Shown one piece after another: positions 8,635-19,907 of a stretch of DNA of 64,000 nucleotides; the stretch's first letter is position 1; every line of letters starts with the position of its first letter. Location of the stretch: positions 2,489,501-2,553,500 of the forward strand of contig NZ_BCMS01000001.1 in assembly GCF_001485435.1 (NCBI RefSeq), in the 5' to 3' direction. Both the position numbers and the translations under genes were made by a program. The notes under the pieces are model-generated. The model made no database searches. It was not told the DNA's origin and worked only from the letters and a program-made list of their open reading frames with translations. The stretch is from Deinococcus grandis (GTDB lineage Bacteria > Deinococcota > Deinococci > Deinococcales > Deinococcaceae).

Positions 8635-9300
8635 ATGACTGCCCTGACCCTCGATTCCCTGAAGTTCGATCCTCAGACCGGCCTGATCCCGGTCGTCACG
8701 CAGGACGCCCGCAGCGGCGCCGTCCTCATGCAGGCCTGGGCCGACCGCGCCGCCGTCGCACGCACCCTGGACACCCGCGAGGCCACCTACTGGTCCCGTT
8801 CACGCGGCGAGCAGTGGGTCAAGGGCGCCACCAGCGGCCACACCCAGCAGGTCGTGGACGTGCAGGCCGACTGCGACGGCGACAGCCTGCTGTACCGCGT
8901 GGTGCAGACCGGCCCGGCCTGCCACACCGGCGCGTACTCCTGCTACCACCAGCCCCTCCTGACCACGGGCGCCCCCCAGGCCGGACTGGACGACACGCTG
9001 GACCGCGTGTACGCCACCATCACCGAACGGCTGGCCACCCTGCCCGAGAACAGCTACGTGGCCCGCCTGCACGCCGGGGGCCTGGACCGCGTCCTGAAGA
9101 AGATCAGCGAGGAAAGCGGCGAGGTCCTCCTGGCCGCGAAGAACGCCGACCGCGCCGAACTCGCCACCGAGGTCGCCGACCTGCTCTTCCACACCCTCTT
9201 CGCCATGGCCGAGGTCGGCGTCAGCCCCGCCGACGTCGCCGCCGTCCTCCAGGAACGCGAGGGCCGCACCGGACTCAAGGGACCCAAAGAGGTGGGATGA
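8635..9300 (+). CDS. hisIE: Bifunctional phosphoribosyl-AMP cyclohydrolase / phosphoribosyl-ATP pyrophosphatase
   Basis: This fused enzyme carries out the second and third steps of histidine synthesis. The 221-residue protein has the HisI part at about 1-115, with metal-site residues in VDVQADCDGDSLLYRV and ACHTGAYSCY. The HisE part is at about 125-221, with the MazG-like helices LKKISEESGEVLLAAKN and ELATEVADLLFHTLF. It starts 38 bp after hisF with GGAGG as ribosome binding site, so the two are probably one operon. A palindrome follows the stop. Confidence 0.97.
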   Translation: MTALTLDSLKFDPQTGLIPVVTQDARSGAVLMQAWADRAAVARTLDTREATYWSRSRGEQWVKGATSGHTQQVVDVQADCDGDSLLYRVVQTGPACHTGAYSCYHQPLLTTGAPQAGLDDTLDRVYATITERLATLPENSYVARLHAGGLDRVLKKISEESGEVLLAAKNADRAELATEVADLLFHTLFAMAEVGVSPADVAAVLQEREGRTGLKGPKEVG

Positions 9301-9304
9301 GGGG

Positions 9305-9356
9305 TGTGGGTTGTCGGTTGTGGGGTTGAGCTGTTCCCACAACCCACGTCCCACAG
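9305..9356. repeat. Intergenic palindrome of GTGGGTTGTGGG words
   Basis: Between the convergent hisIE and nucS, TGTGGGTTGTCGGTTGTGGG is answered by CCCACAACCCACGTCCCACA, an imperfect inverted repeat with a short loop. It is the same architecture as the other word-built gene-end palindromes, with different words. A bidirectional terminator role is likely. Confidence 0.6.
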
Positions 9357-9362
9357 CCATCC

Positions 9363-10112
9363 TCAGAACAGCATCGGCTGGCGCGCTTCCTCCTGCACCT
9401 GGGGAAGCGCGTCGACTTTCACGTACTCCAGTCCGGCGGCCTGCGCGACCTTCAGGGCGGGCACGGTGATGTCCGGCGCGGCGAGGATGCCGCGGACCGG
9501 GGCCGATACCTGTGCGCGGACGGCGTCCACGTACCGCCCGAGCTGGTGGACGGCGTCGTGTCCGGCCTTGCCGCGCTTGAGTTCCACGACCACGAAGCAG
9601 CCCTGGCTGTCGCGGGCGTACAGGTCGATGCCGCCCACCCCGACGAGCAGTTCGCGGTCCAGGACGGTCAGGCCGTCCTCGATCAGGTGCGGCGCGCGGG
9701 CGAGGGCCTGTTGCATCTGCGCCTCGCTGCCCTGCAGGAGGAACAGCGCCTCGTCGGCGAGGTTCAGCGCGGTGACCTGCGCGCAGCCGATGACGCGCAC
9801 CCGCACGACCTCGGCGGGGCTGCGGCGCTCGGCGTGCAGGACCACGCATCCGCCGTCCAGGTCCGCGGAGAGGTGATCGGTGCGCGGCTGCCAGTTCACG
9901 GGTTTCACGCCCCTGGGCCCGTGGACCTGCAGGGACCCGTCGGGTTTCACGAGCAGCAGGCGGTCCCCGGCCTCGGCCATGCTGGTGGCCCGCCCGGCGT
10001 ACAGCACCTCGACCTCTCCGGCCAGATGCAGGGTCACTCGGGCGTGCAGGTGGGCGCGCAGGAACGCCAGCAGGGCTTCGGGGGCAGGGTGGGTCAGGGA
10101 CTCGATCAGCAT
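9363..10112 (-). CDS. nucS: Mismatch endonuclease NucS (EndoMS)
   Basis: NucS makes double-strand cuts at mismatches or acts on branched DNA, and serves as mismatch repair in some lineages. The 249-residue protein has an N-terminal beta-sandwich half and a RecB-like nuclease half. The active-site residues lie in GGIDLYARDSQGCFVVVELKRGKAG (D, then E-x-K) at about 165-190, followed by QLGRYVDAVR. The last residues, QPMLF, resemble the sliding-clamp-binding tail known from bacterial NucS. It is divergent from the DUF4394 gene. The start ATG at 10112 is the only good candidate. Confidence 0.93.
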   Translation of the reverse strand: MLIESLTHPAPEALLAFLRAHLHARVTLHLAGEVEVLYAGRATSMAEAGDRLLLVKPDGSLQVHGPRGVKPVNWQPRTDHLSADLDGGCVVLHAERRSPAEVVRVRVIGCAQVTALNLADEALFLLQGSEAQMQQALARAPHLIEDGLTVLDRELLVGVGGIDLYARDSQGCFVVVELKRGKAGHDAVHQLGRYVDAVRAQVSAPVRGILAAPDITVPALKVAQAAGLEYVKVDALPQVQEEARQPMLF

Positions 10113-10362
10113 GGGCAGGGGCGCTCGGGGAGCGCCGCGCAGGATACCGCCTGCGCCCCCGGAACGGCCCGACGCGGCGCAACCGGACCATGAAGGAAGC
10201 GTGAACGTGCCGTGTGATCCGACAGGCGGCCCGCCGCATACAGCTGGTCAGCAGCCGTGATCCTCCCCCCTGCCACCCCGCCGGTCACGGCGCGCCCGCC
10301 CGCCACAACCGCCCCTGTCCCGCATGCGCCCCATGCACGTGCCCAGTCCCCGGAGGTTCCCC

Positions 10363-11196
10363 ATGAAACACGCCGCCCTGCTGCTCCTGTCCGCCCTGAC
10401 CCTCGCGTCCTGCTCGATGCCCCGCACGCCCGCCGCGCCCGCCGGACCGGTCACGTACGGCCTGAACGGCACCACGCTGTACACCTTCGGGCTGGACAAC
10501 CCGGACGCCAGCCGCCGCAGCGTGACCATCACCGGGCTGAGCAGCGGTGACACCCTGGTGGACCTGGACGTCCGCAACACCGACGGCATGCTGTACGGCT
10601 TCGCCAGCAGCGGCCGCGTGTACATGATCAACGCCGACACCGGCACCGCGACGCTGGACAGCAGCGTGACCCTGAGCGGCAAGGGGCTCGTCGCCGCCGA
10701 CTTCAACCCCGCCGCGAACCGCCTGCGCGTGCTGGGCACGGACGACGCCAACTTCCGCCACACGCTGAGCGCCCTGCCGACACCGGCCACCACCGGCACC
10801 ACCGCCGACGGCACGTTCGCGTACCCGACCGGCACGCCCAACCCGAACCTCGTCGCGGCGGCGTACACCAACTCGTTCAACGACACCGGCAAACTCAACT
10901 CCGGCCTGACGACCACGCTGTACTCCATCGACGCCGATCAGGACGCCCTGATCACCCACCCGGCAGCGGGCGCCCCGGCCTTCAACACCCTGCAGACCGT
11001 GGGGGCGCTGGGTGTGGACGTCATGGTCGGGAAGACCGGGTTCGATATCGCCGGGGCGGGCACGGCCGTCCTGAGCCGCGCCGGGGCGAGCAGCACCGAC
11101 CTGTACACCGTGGACCTGACCAGCGGCAAGGCGACCATGAAGGGCAGCGTGAAGGTCGCGCTGAGCAGCGTGGCGCTGAAACTCCAGGCGCCCTGA
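10363..11196 (+). CDS. DUF4394 family lipoprotein
   Basis: The 277-residue exported protein has a lipoprotein signal, MKHAALLLLSALTLASC, with the lipobox cysteine at residue 17. The mature part matches DUF4394: a beta-propeller-like series with GLNGTTLYTFGLDNPD, LVDLDVRNTDGMLYGFASSGRVYMINADTGTATL, ADFNPAANRLRVLGTDDANFR and NPNLVAAAYTNSF. The function of the family is unknown. The start has CGGAGG 6 nt upstream. The product should be anchored by lipid at the outer face of a membrane. A hairpin follows the stop. Confidence 0.9.
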   Translation: MKHAALLLLSALTLASCSMPRTPAAPAGPVTYGLNGTTLYTFGLDNPDASRRSVTITGLSSGDTLVDLDVRNTDGMLYGFASSGRVYMINADTGTATLDSSVTLSGKGLVAADFNPAANRLRVLGTDDANFRHTLSALPTPATTGTTADGTFAYPTGTPNPNLVAAAYTNSFNDTGKLNSGLTTTLYSIDADQDALITHPAAGAPAFNTLQTVGALGVDVMVGKTGFDIAGAGTAVLSRAGASSTDLYTVDLTSGKATMKGSVKVALSSVALKLQAP

Positions 11197-11204
11197 GCCG
11201 GGCC

Positions 11205-11249
11205 GGTCGGGGGAGGTCGGGGCAACGTGCGCCCAGGCCTCCCCTGACC
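11205..11249. terminator. Hairpin after the DUF4394 gene
   Basis: GGTCGGGGGAGG pairs with CCTCCCCTGACC with one mismatch over 12 bp, starting 9 nt after the stop. There is no T-run. This fits the factor-dependent or hairpin-only gene ends seen elsewhere in the window. Confidence 0.5.
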
Positions 11250-11372
11250 TGTGCGTTCCCTTCACCCGGCCGCCCGGCGGGAATGTGTGAATTCCGTCAT
11301 GCGAAAAGGCGCACACTGGACCGGACGCCGGGCCGTATGGGTCCGCGCGGGCGTTGTCCGGGGGTGACAGGC

Positions 11373-12197
11373 ATGCAGGTGGTGCAACTCAGCGATCCGC
11401 ACATCGATTACCGGTTCCCGCAGAAGGCGGCGGCGTTCGCGCGGGCCGTGGCGCACGTGAACACCATGCCTGCCCTGCCGGACGCCGTGATCCTCACCGG
11501 GGACTGCACCGAGCACGCCCGGCCCGACGAGTACGCGCTGTTTCGCGAGCTGCTGGGCGCGCTGCGCGTCCCGGCGTTCCTGGTACCCGGTAACCACGAC
11601 GACCGCGCCGCGCTGCTGGACCGGTTCCCGCCCCCGCCCGGGTACCTGCCGGGCTTCATGCAGTACGCCGCAGAGGACTTCCCGCTGCGCCTGATCGGCC
11701 TGGACACGCACCGGCCGGGGCATGGTGGCGGCGAACTGGACGGCACGCGCCTGGACTGGCTGGAGGCGCGACTGCGCGAGGCGCCCGGGCGGCCCACGCT
11801 GCTGTTCATGCACCACCCCCCGGTGCGGACCGGGCTGGACGTGCTGGACGGCATGGACCTGCGCGGACGCGAGGCGCTGTGCGACCTGCTGCTGGAGCAC
11901 CCGCAGGTGCTGCGCGTCGCGGCCGGGCACCTGCACATGAGCCTCACGGCGCGCTTCGCGCATACGACCGTCATGACCTGCCCCGGCACCGACGCGACCC
12001 TGCACCCGGACCTTCAGCGGGCCGCGCTGCTGGTCGTGCAGCGGCAGCCGCCCATGTGCCTGCTGCACCACTGGACGCCGGAGACGGGCCTGAACTCGTT
12101 CACGCAGGTGATCGCGCCCGCCCCGTGGCACCCGCTGTTCGACGGGGAACGCTGGCACGACTTCGACCGGCCGAACGGGGCGCACGCGGCCCACTGA
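11373..12197 (+). CDS. Calcineurin-like metallophosphoesterase, CpdA type
   Basis: The 274-residue protein contains every metal-site block of class III cyclic-nucleotide phosphodiesterases: SDPHID (residues 7-12), TGDCTE, VPGNHDDR, LLFMHHPPV and AGHLHM. This set and spacing match CpdA-like enzymes that hydrolyse 3',5'-cAMP; related proteins act on other phosphodiesters, so the substrate is inferred. The ATG at 11373 puts the DxH motif at the usual distance from the N-terminus, with GGGGGTGACAGG before it. It precedes fthC in the same direction. Confidence 0.85.
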   Translation: MQVVQLSDPHIDYRFPQKAAAFARAVAHVNTMPALPDAVILTGDCTEHARPDEYALFRELLGALRVPAFLVPGNHDDRAALLDRFPPPPGYLPGFMQYAAEDFPLRLIGLDTHRPGHGGGELDGTRLDWLEARLREAPGRPTLLFMHHPPVRTGLDVLDGMDLRGREALCDLLLEHPQVLRVAAGHLHMSLTARFAHTTVMTCPGTDATLHPDLQRAALLVVQRQPPMCLLHHWTPETGLNSFTQVIAPAPWHPLFDGERWHDFDRPNGAHAAH

Positions 12198-12237
12198 CGA
12201 GCGGGGGGCGCGGCGGCCTTCGGGCATAGTGTCGGAC

Positions 12238-12789
12238 GTGGGTTCCGTCCTCTCCCCCGATACTCCCAAGTCCGAGTGGCGCGCCTGGGCCCGAGCAGTG
12301 CGCGCGGAGCTGCCCGACGTGTCCGCGCCGGTCACGGCGACCCTGCGCGATCTCTTGAAGAGGCTGGGGGCGCGGCGGGTGCTGGCGTACCGCGCGCTGA
12401 GCGGCGAGCCGGACGTGTCGGCGTTGCATGGCGAGTTCGAGCTGCTGGCCCCCCGCGCCCGCTTCCGGCCCGAGCCGAGGTTGACGCTACACCCCTGGGA
12501 CACCGCGACGGAGGTCAGCCGCTTCGGGGCGCTGCAACCCCCGCAGGACGCGCCGCAGGTGCCGCTGGACACGGTGGACGCGATCCTGCTGCCGGGGCTG
12601 GCGTTCGACCACGCGGGCGTGCGCCTGGGCTACGGCGGGGGCTTCTACGACCGCCTGCTGCCCGCGTTCCGGGGCGTGACGGTCGGCGTGATCCAGCACG
12701 CCCTGCTCGTGCCGGGGCTGCCGCGCGACCCGCACGACTGCCCCGCGCAGTGGCTCGTCACCGAACGCGGCGCGACGGAGGTCCAGTGA
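12238..12789 (+). CDS. 5-formyltetrahydrofolate cyclo-ligase
   Basis: The enzyme converts 5-formyl-THF to 5,10-methenyl-THF with ATP. The product of about 183 residues shows the family block LPGLAFDHAGVRLGYGGGFYDRLLP (substrate and ATP site) and the N-terminal KSEWRAWARAVRAEL helix. A TAGTGT box at 12227-12232 lies 5 nt before GTG 12238, favouring that start; an in-frame GTG at 12229 inside the box is less likely. The stop overlaps the next gene by GTGA, so the two are translationally linked. Confidence 0.88.
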   Translation: MGSVLSPDTPKSEWRAWARAVRAELPDVSAPVTATLRDLLKRLGARRVLAYRALSGEPDVSALHGEFELLAPRARFRPEPRLTLHPWDTATEVSRFGALQPPQDAPQVPLDTVDAILLPGLAFDHAGVRLGYGGGFYDRLLPAFRGVTVGVIQHALLVPGLPRDPHDCPAQWLVTERGATEVQ

Positions 12790-13460
12790 AGGCGTTCCGG
12801 GCGGCGGCCACCGCGACTGTCCTGGCCGGGATGCTCGACCGGCCACGCCCCCACCAGATCGCGGAGGCGACGCTGATCGCCACGCTGGCCGCCGAGATCA
12901 CCCGCACAGAGCCCGGGCGGGACGCGCGGGACACCCTCACCCTGCTGCTGTCGCTGGGGGCCGCCGCACTGGGCGGCGTGACCATCGCCCGCTCCACGCA
13001 CCAGCCGGACCCGCGCGGGAACCCCGGCGCGTTCCGGGGCGGCGCGGCGTGGTACGCGCTGGCGCAACTCCTGACCGTCACGCTGCTGTGGCGGCGCGGC
13101 GCGCGGCCCCACACCGGCCACTGGCCCGCGCGCGCGGCGGGACTGCTGCTCGGCGCGGGCCTGCTGATCCGGCACGACCCCGGAAGCCTCCCGGTCCTGA
13201 GCGGGTACGGGGCGCTGCTGAACCTCATGGCGCTGCTGGCCGCCGACCCCCGACTGGCCCGCGCGCACCCCGACGCGGCGCGCCTGCTGCGGCGGGGCGG
13301 GTGGATGTTCGTCGCGTCGGACCTGCTGATCCTCGTGCGGCGCTACCTCCTGCGGGACCGGCTGAGCCGCGCCCTGACCGAGGGCGTCATGCTCGCCCTG
13401 TACGCCGGGGCGCAACGGAACCTCACGCGCGGGCTGATGCTCCTCACCCGTCGATCCTGA
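12786..13460 (+). CDS. YhhN-like membrane protein (possible lysoplasmalogenase family)
   Basis: The 224-residue hydrophobic protein has about seven membrane segments (e.g. LTLLLSLGAAALGGVTIA, AGLLLGAGLLI, YGALLNLMALLA, GWMFVASDLLILV, GVMLALYAGAQ). The pattern FVASDLLILVRRY followed by LYAGAQ resembles the conserved C-terminal part of YhhN/TMEM86 proteins, some of which hydrolyse lysoplasmalogens. The N-terminal half is divergent, so the assignment is tentative. It begins in the fthC stop (GTGA) and its last codons overlap the convergent dehydrogenase gene. Confidence 0.6.
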   Translation: MKAFRAAATATVLAGMLDRPRPHQIAEATLIATLAAEITRTEPGRDARDTLTLLLSLGAAALGGVTIARSTHQPDPRGNPGAFRGGAAWYALAQLLTVTLLWRRGARPHTGHWPARAAGLLLGAGLLIRHDPGSLPVLSGYGALLNLMALLAADPRLARAHPDAARLLRRGGWMFVASDLLILVRRYLLRDRLSRALTEGVMLALYAGAQRNLTRGLMLLTRRS

Positions 13461-14076
13461 GTTCCGCCTGCGCCTCGCCCGCGCGGTCCGCGACGAGGGC
13501 ACGCGCCACCGCGTCCGGCCCGAGCGCGCCGCGCGGCACGCGGCCCACCTGCGCCCACAGGCCCGTCTCCACGGCGGGCGGCAGCACCAGCGTGATCCCG
13601 ACGCCCCGGTGCTCCAGCCGCGCGACCTCCGCCGCGCGGGCCAGCGCCGCCTTGCTCGCCGCGTACTGACTGAAGCCCCGCGCGGTCACCAGTTCCGGCC
13701 GCGCACCCAGCAGGTACACCCGCCCGCCCGGCGCGAGCCGCCCCAGCCCGTGCTTCAGCGTCCACAGCGCCCCGAAGTAGTTGGCGTTCCACACCCCCCG
13801 GACGTGCGTGGGGTCCGCGTCCCGCAGGGGCTCGGGGTGCGCCGCGCCCGCCGCGTACACCAGCGTGTCCAGTTCCGGGGACGCCTCCAGCAGCGTGCGG
13901 ACGTGACTCTCGAAGCCCACATCCGCCGCGCGGCCCGTCGCGCCCAGCTCGGAGGCCAGCGCCGCCAGTCGCGTCCCGTCCCGCCCGGAGAGGGTCAGCG
14001 TGTGCCCAGCCGCCGCAAAGGCCCGCGCCGTCGCCGCGCCGATCCCGCCCGTCGCGCCCAGAATCAGGGTATGCAT
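13444..14076 (-). CDS. Short-chain dehydrogenase/reductase
   Basis: The 210-residue SDR has the nucleotide motif LGATGGIGAATARAF (residues 6-20), VYAAGAAH (NAG-equivalent), and the catalytic Y-x3-K in YAASKAALARA. It is slightly shorter than usual and lacks the standard SS pair before the tyrosine (LLGARPEL), so catalysis should be checked. A TACTAC box precedes the ATG. The stop lies 17 bp inside the convergent membrane-protein gene. Probably an oxidoreductase of unknown substrate. Confidence 0.85.
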   Translation of the reverse strand: MHTLILGATGGIGAATARAFAAAGHTLTLSGRDGTRLAALASELGATGRAADVGFESHVRTLLEASPELDTLVYAAGAAHPEPLRDADPTHVRGVWNANYFGALWTLKHGLGRLAPGGRVYLLGARPELVTARGFSQYAASKAALARAAEVARLEHRGVGITLVLPPAVETGLWAQVGRVPRGALGPDAVARALVADRAGEAQAELRIDG

Positions 14077-14147
14077 GCCGGTAGTAGGCGACGCCCGGCG
14101 CGCCGGAACCGTCGGAGGGCACACCGAACCAGCCCGGCAGCCGTCCT

Positions 14148-14600
14148 TCAGGTGGGCGACAGGTGATCGCGCATGGCCCGCGCCTGCGCCTCGAACCCCG
14201 CCTGCACCCACCGCACGGGCACCAGCGACGCCGCCGGACCGTGAAAGACCTCCTCGGTGGCGTAGGCCGTGTCGCCATTCGGCAATTGCCGCAGGGTCTG
14301 GACCCGCTCCGACCGCAGCAGGCCCCAGCGGGCCAGGGGACTGTCGTACCGCCACGCGACCAGCGCCGCGCCGCCCACCGGAGGCTGCACGCGCGTGACC
14401 TGCTCGTCGGAGTGCATGAACCGCCCCCCGCGCCAGGGCAGCTTGAAGCGCATCCGCACCCCCTCGACCGCACGTTCAGCCCCCGTGACCTCCACCACGA
14501 ACGGATTCCAGCTGCCGTACGCGCTGAACTCCACCAGCAGGTCGAAGACCCGCTCCAGGGGGGCCTGCACGGTGATCTCGGTCCGGGCGACACGCGGCAT
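14148..14600 (-). CDS. SRPBCC (START-like) domain protein
   Basis: The 150-residue product begins MPRVARTEITVQAPLERVFDLLVEFSAYGSWNPFVVEVTG, the typical first strand, helices and FxxYxxWNPF motif of the polyketide-cyclase/dehydrase (SRPBCC) superfamily. These proteins form a deep hydrophobic cavity that binds lipids or other small ligands. The rest fits the alternating beta-strands and long C-terminal helix (WVQAGFEAQARAMRDHL). The ligand is unknown. A TAGACT box lies 5 nt before the ATG. It is in tandem with the dehydrogenase, 71 bp away, possibly cotranscribed. Confidence 0.85.
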   Translation of the reverse strand: MPRVARTEITVQAPLERVFDLLVEFSAYGSWNPFVVEVTGAERAVEGVRMRFKLPWRGGRFMHSDEQVTRVQPPVGGAALVAWRYDSPLARWGLLRSERVQTLRQLPNGDTAYATEEVFHGPAASLVPVRWVQAGFEAQARAMRDHLSPT

Positions 14601-14645
14601 GAGCGAGTCTACCGGGCGCAGCGCGCCGCCACGAGGCCGCGACCT

Positions 14646-15167
14646 CTACCCGCCCAGCGCCCAGCGTTCGACAGGCTGGTACGGCCCACCGGGTCCGGGT
14701 TTGCGCATCCAGACGAGGTCCGTGGCAGTGAACGCGAGCGGGTGTGCGAACGCCTGCCCCGCCGCGTCCAGCAGGGCGTCCAGGGGAACGTCCCGCCGTC
14801 CCAGGGCCAGCGTGAGGTGCGGGGTCAGGTGCGGCCCCTCGTACCCGAAGCGGCGCGTGGGGCGCAGGGCATCCAGCAGCGCGAGGTGCAGCCGCACGGC
14901 GCCGGTGCTGCGGGCGGGAAGGTACAGGGCGCTGCCGTTCGGGAACACGCGCGGCGCGAGCAGTTCGACCGGGACGGGCGGGGTCGCCGCCGCCACCGCC
15001 GGGATGAGGTCCAGCCAGCGCAGGTCGTCGTCCAGGCCACTGCGGGCCTTGACCGTGATGTGCGGGACCGCCGCCGCGTCGCGCACGCCGTGGGCCTCGC
15101 GGAACGCCACGACGCGGGCCTCGATGTCGGGCGGGGGCCGCAGCGCCAGCAGGTGCGAGGGACTCAC
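14646..15167 (-). CDS. 2'-5' RNA ligase-like protein (2H phosphoesterase superfamily)
   Basis: The 173-residue protein has both catalytic HxT/S tetrapeptides of the 2H superfamily, PHITVKA (about residue 35) and LTPHLTLAL (about residue 117), and the LLALRPPPD start typical of LigT-type proteins. The family acts on 2',5' or cyclic phosphodiester bonds in RNA or nucleotides; the substrate is unknown. The start is GTG at 15167. It is divergent from gcvT across 167 bp. Confidence 0.85.
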   Translation of the reverse strand: MSPSHLLALRPPPDIEARVVAFREAHGVRDAAAVPHITVKARSGLDDDLRWLDLIPAVAAATPPVPVELLAPRVFPNGSALYLPARSTGAVRLHLALLDALRPTRRFGYEGPHLTPHLTLALGRRDVPLDALLDAAGQAFAHPLAFTATDLVWMRKPGPGGPYQPVERWALGG

Positions 15168-15334
15168 GGGATGGCCCTCCGGGAGGAAACTGACGCCCTG
15201 GTCATCCAGCTGGTTCGACTCGGATTTTCACCCTGTGGAACGCCGTTTTCCATGGATTTCACACCTCAGCGTACACCCCCCGGGCGTCCAGACGGCCCGG
15301 ACGCTCCGGGGGTGGGTCGGCTACAGTTTCAGGT

Positions 15335-16405
<1,071 letters not shown>

Positions 16406-16438
16406 TGGCCCACCGTTGATAGTAGAAAGAACCGATCC

Positions 16439-16467
16439 ATCACCCATCACCCATTCACCATCAACCC
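16439..16467. repeat. CATCACCCATCACCC word repeat between gcvT and gcvH
   Basis: Repeated CATCACCCAT words lie 15 bp before gcvH, the same vocabulary as the GATGG palindromes. The partner arm upstream (GTTGATAGTAG at about 16414) is weak, so only one strong arm is present. Because it sits inside the operon it is unlikely to be a full terminator. Confidence 0.5.
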
Positions 16468-16483
16468 TCCGAAGGAGCACCCC

Positions 16484-16846
16484 ATGACCACCACCCCCAC
16501 CGGACTGAAGTACGCCGCCTCCCACGAATGGCTCGCCGCCGACGGCACCGTCGGCATCACCGACTTCGCACAGGACCAGCTGGGCGACGTCGTGTACGTC
16601 GAACTGCCCGAAGTGGGCCGCGTCGTCGAAGCAGGCGAAACCATCGCCGTCGTCGAGAGCGTCAAGACCGCGTCCGACATCTACGCGCCCGCCAGCGGCA
16701 CCATCACCGCCGTGAACGACGCCCTGAGCGGCACGCCCGAACTCGTCAACAGCGCCCCATACGAAGGCGGCTGGCTGTTCAAACTCGACGTGACCATTGA
16801 GGGCGACCTGATGGACGCCGCCGCATACGAAGCCGCGAACAACTGA
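16484..16846 (+). CDS. gcvH: Glycine cleavage system H protein
   Basis: GcvH is the lipoyl carrier that shuttles the aminomethyl intermediate between P, T and L proteins. The 120-residue product shows KYAASHEWLAADGTVGITDFAQDQLGDVVYVELPEVG and the lipoylation site ESVKTASD with lysine 61, then GTITAVNDAL and GGWLFKL. The length and motif order are normal. The ribosome binding site is GAAGGAG. It is separated from gcvT by 78 bp containing a word repeat and from gcvP by 178 bp of G-rich repeat. Confidence 0.98.
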   Translation: MTTTPTGLKYAASHEWLAADGTVGITDFAQDQLGDVVYVELPEVGRVVEAGETIAVVESVKTASDIYAPASGTITAVNDALSGTPELVNSAPYEGGWLFKLDVTIEGDLMDAAAYEAANN

Positions 16847-16888
16847 CCCCCCGGCGGGCCGCGCGTTCCCGCAGCACCCCCTCCCCAG

Positions 16889-16977
16889 CCCTCCCCCCTG
16901 AAGGGGGAGGGAGACCACAGAGGCTCACACGTCTGCCTCCTTCCGCCTGACCGGGGGGAGGTCGGGAAGGGGTGGGC
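16889..16977. repeat. G-rich CTCCCCC/GGGGGAG repeat between gcvH and gcvP
   Basis: The hairpin CCCTCCCCC / GGGGGAGGG (16889-16911) is followed by a second purine-rich block, GGGGGGAGGTCGGGAAGGGG, near 16955. The same module, a CTCCCCC hairpin then GGGGGGAGGCCGGG-GGGGGTG, recurs at 25894-25930 and about 28047-28102. It is a dispersed intergenic repeat. Here it interrupts the gcv operon. Confidence 0.7.
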
Positions 16978-17024
16978 CGCAGCGCCGCCATGCCCCCCCG
17001 ACGCCCCACCCCCAGGAGTACTTC

Positions 17025-19899
<2,875 letters not shown>

Positions 19900-19907
<8 letters not shown>

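Noticed and set aside
15168..15334. Glycine riboswitch upstream of gcvT
   Set aside because: No tandem aptamer structure seen, and the TACAGT box 7 nt before the start leaves no room for a leader.
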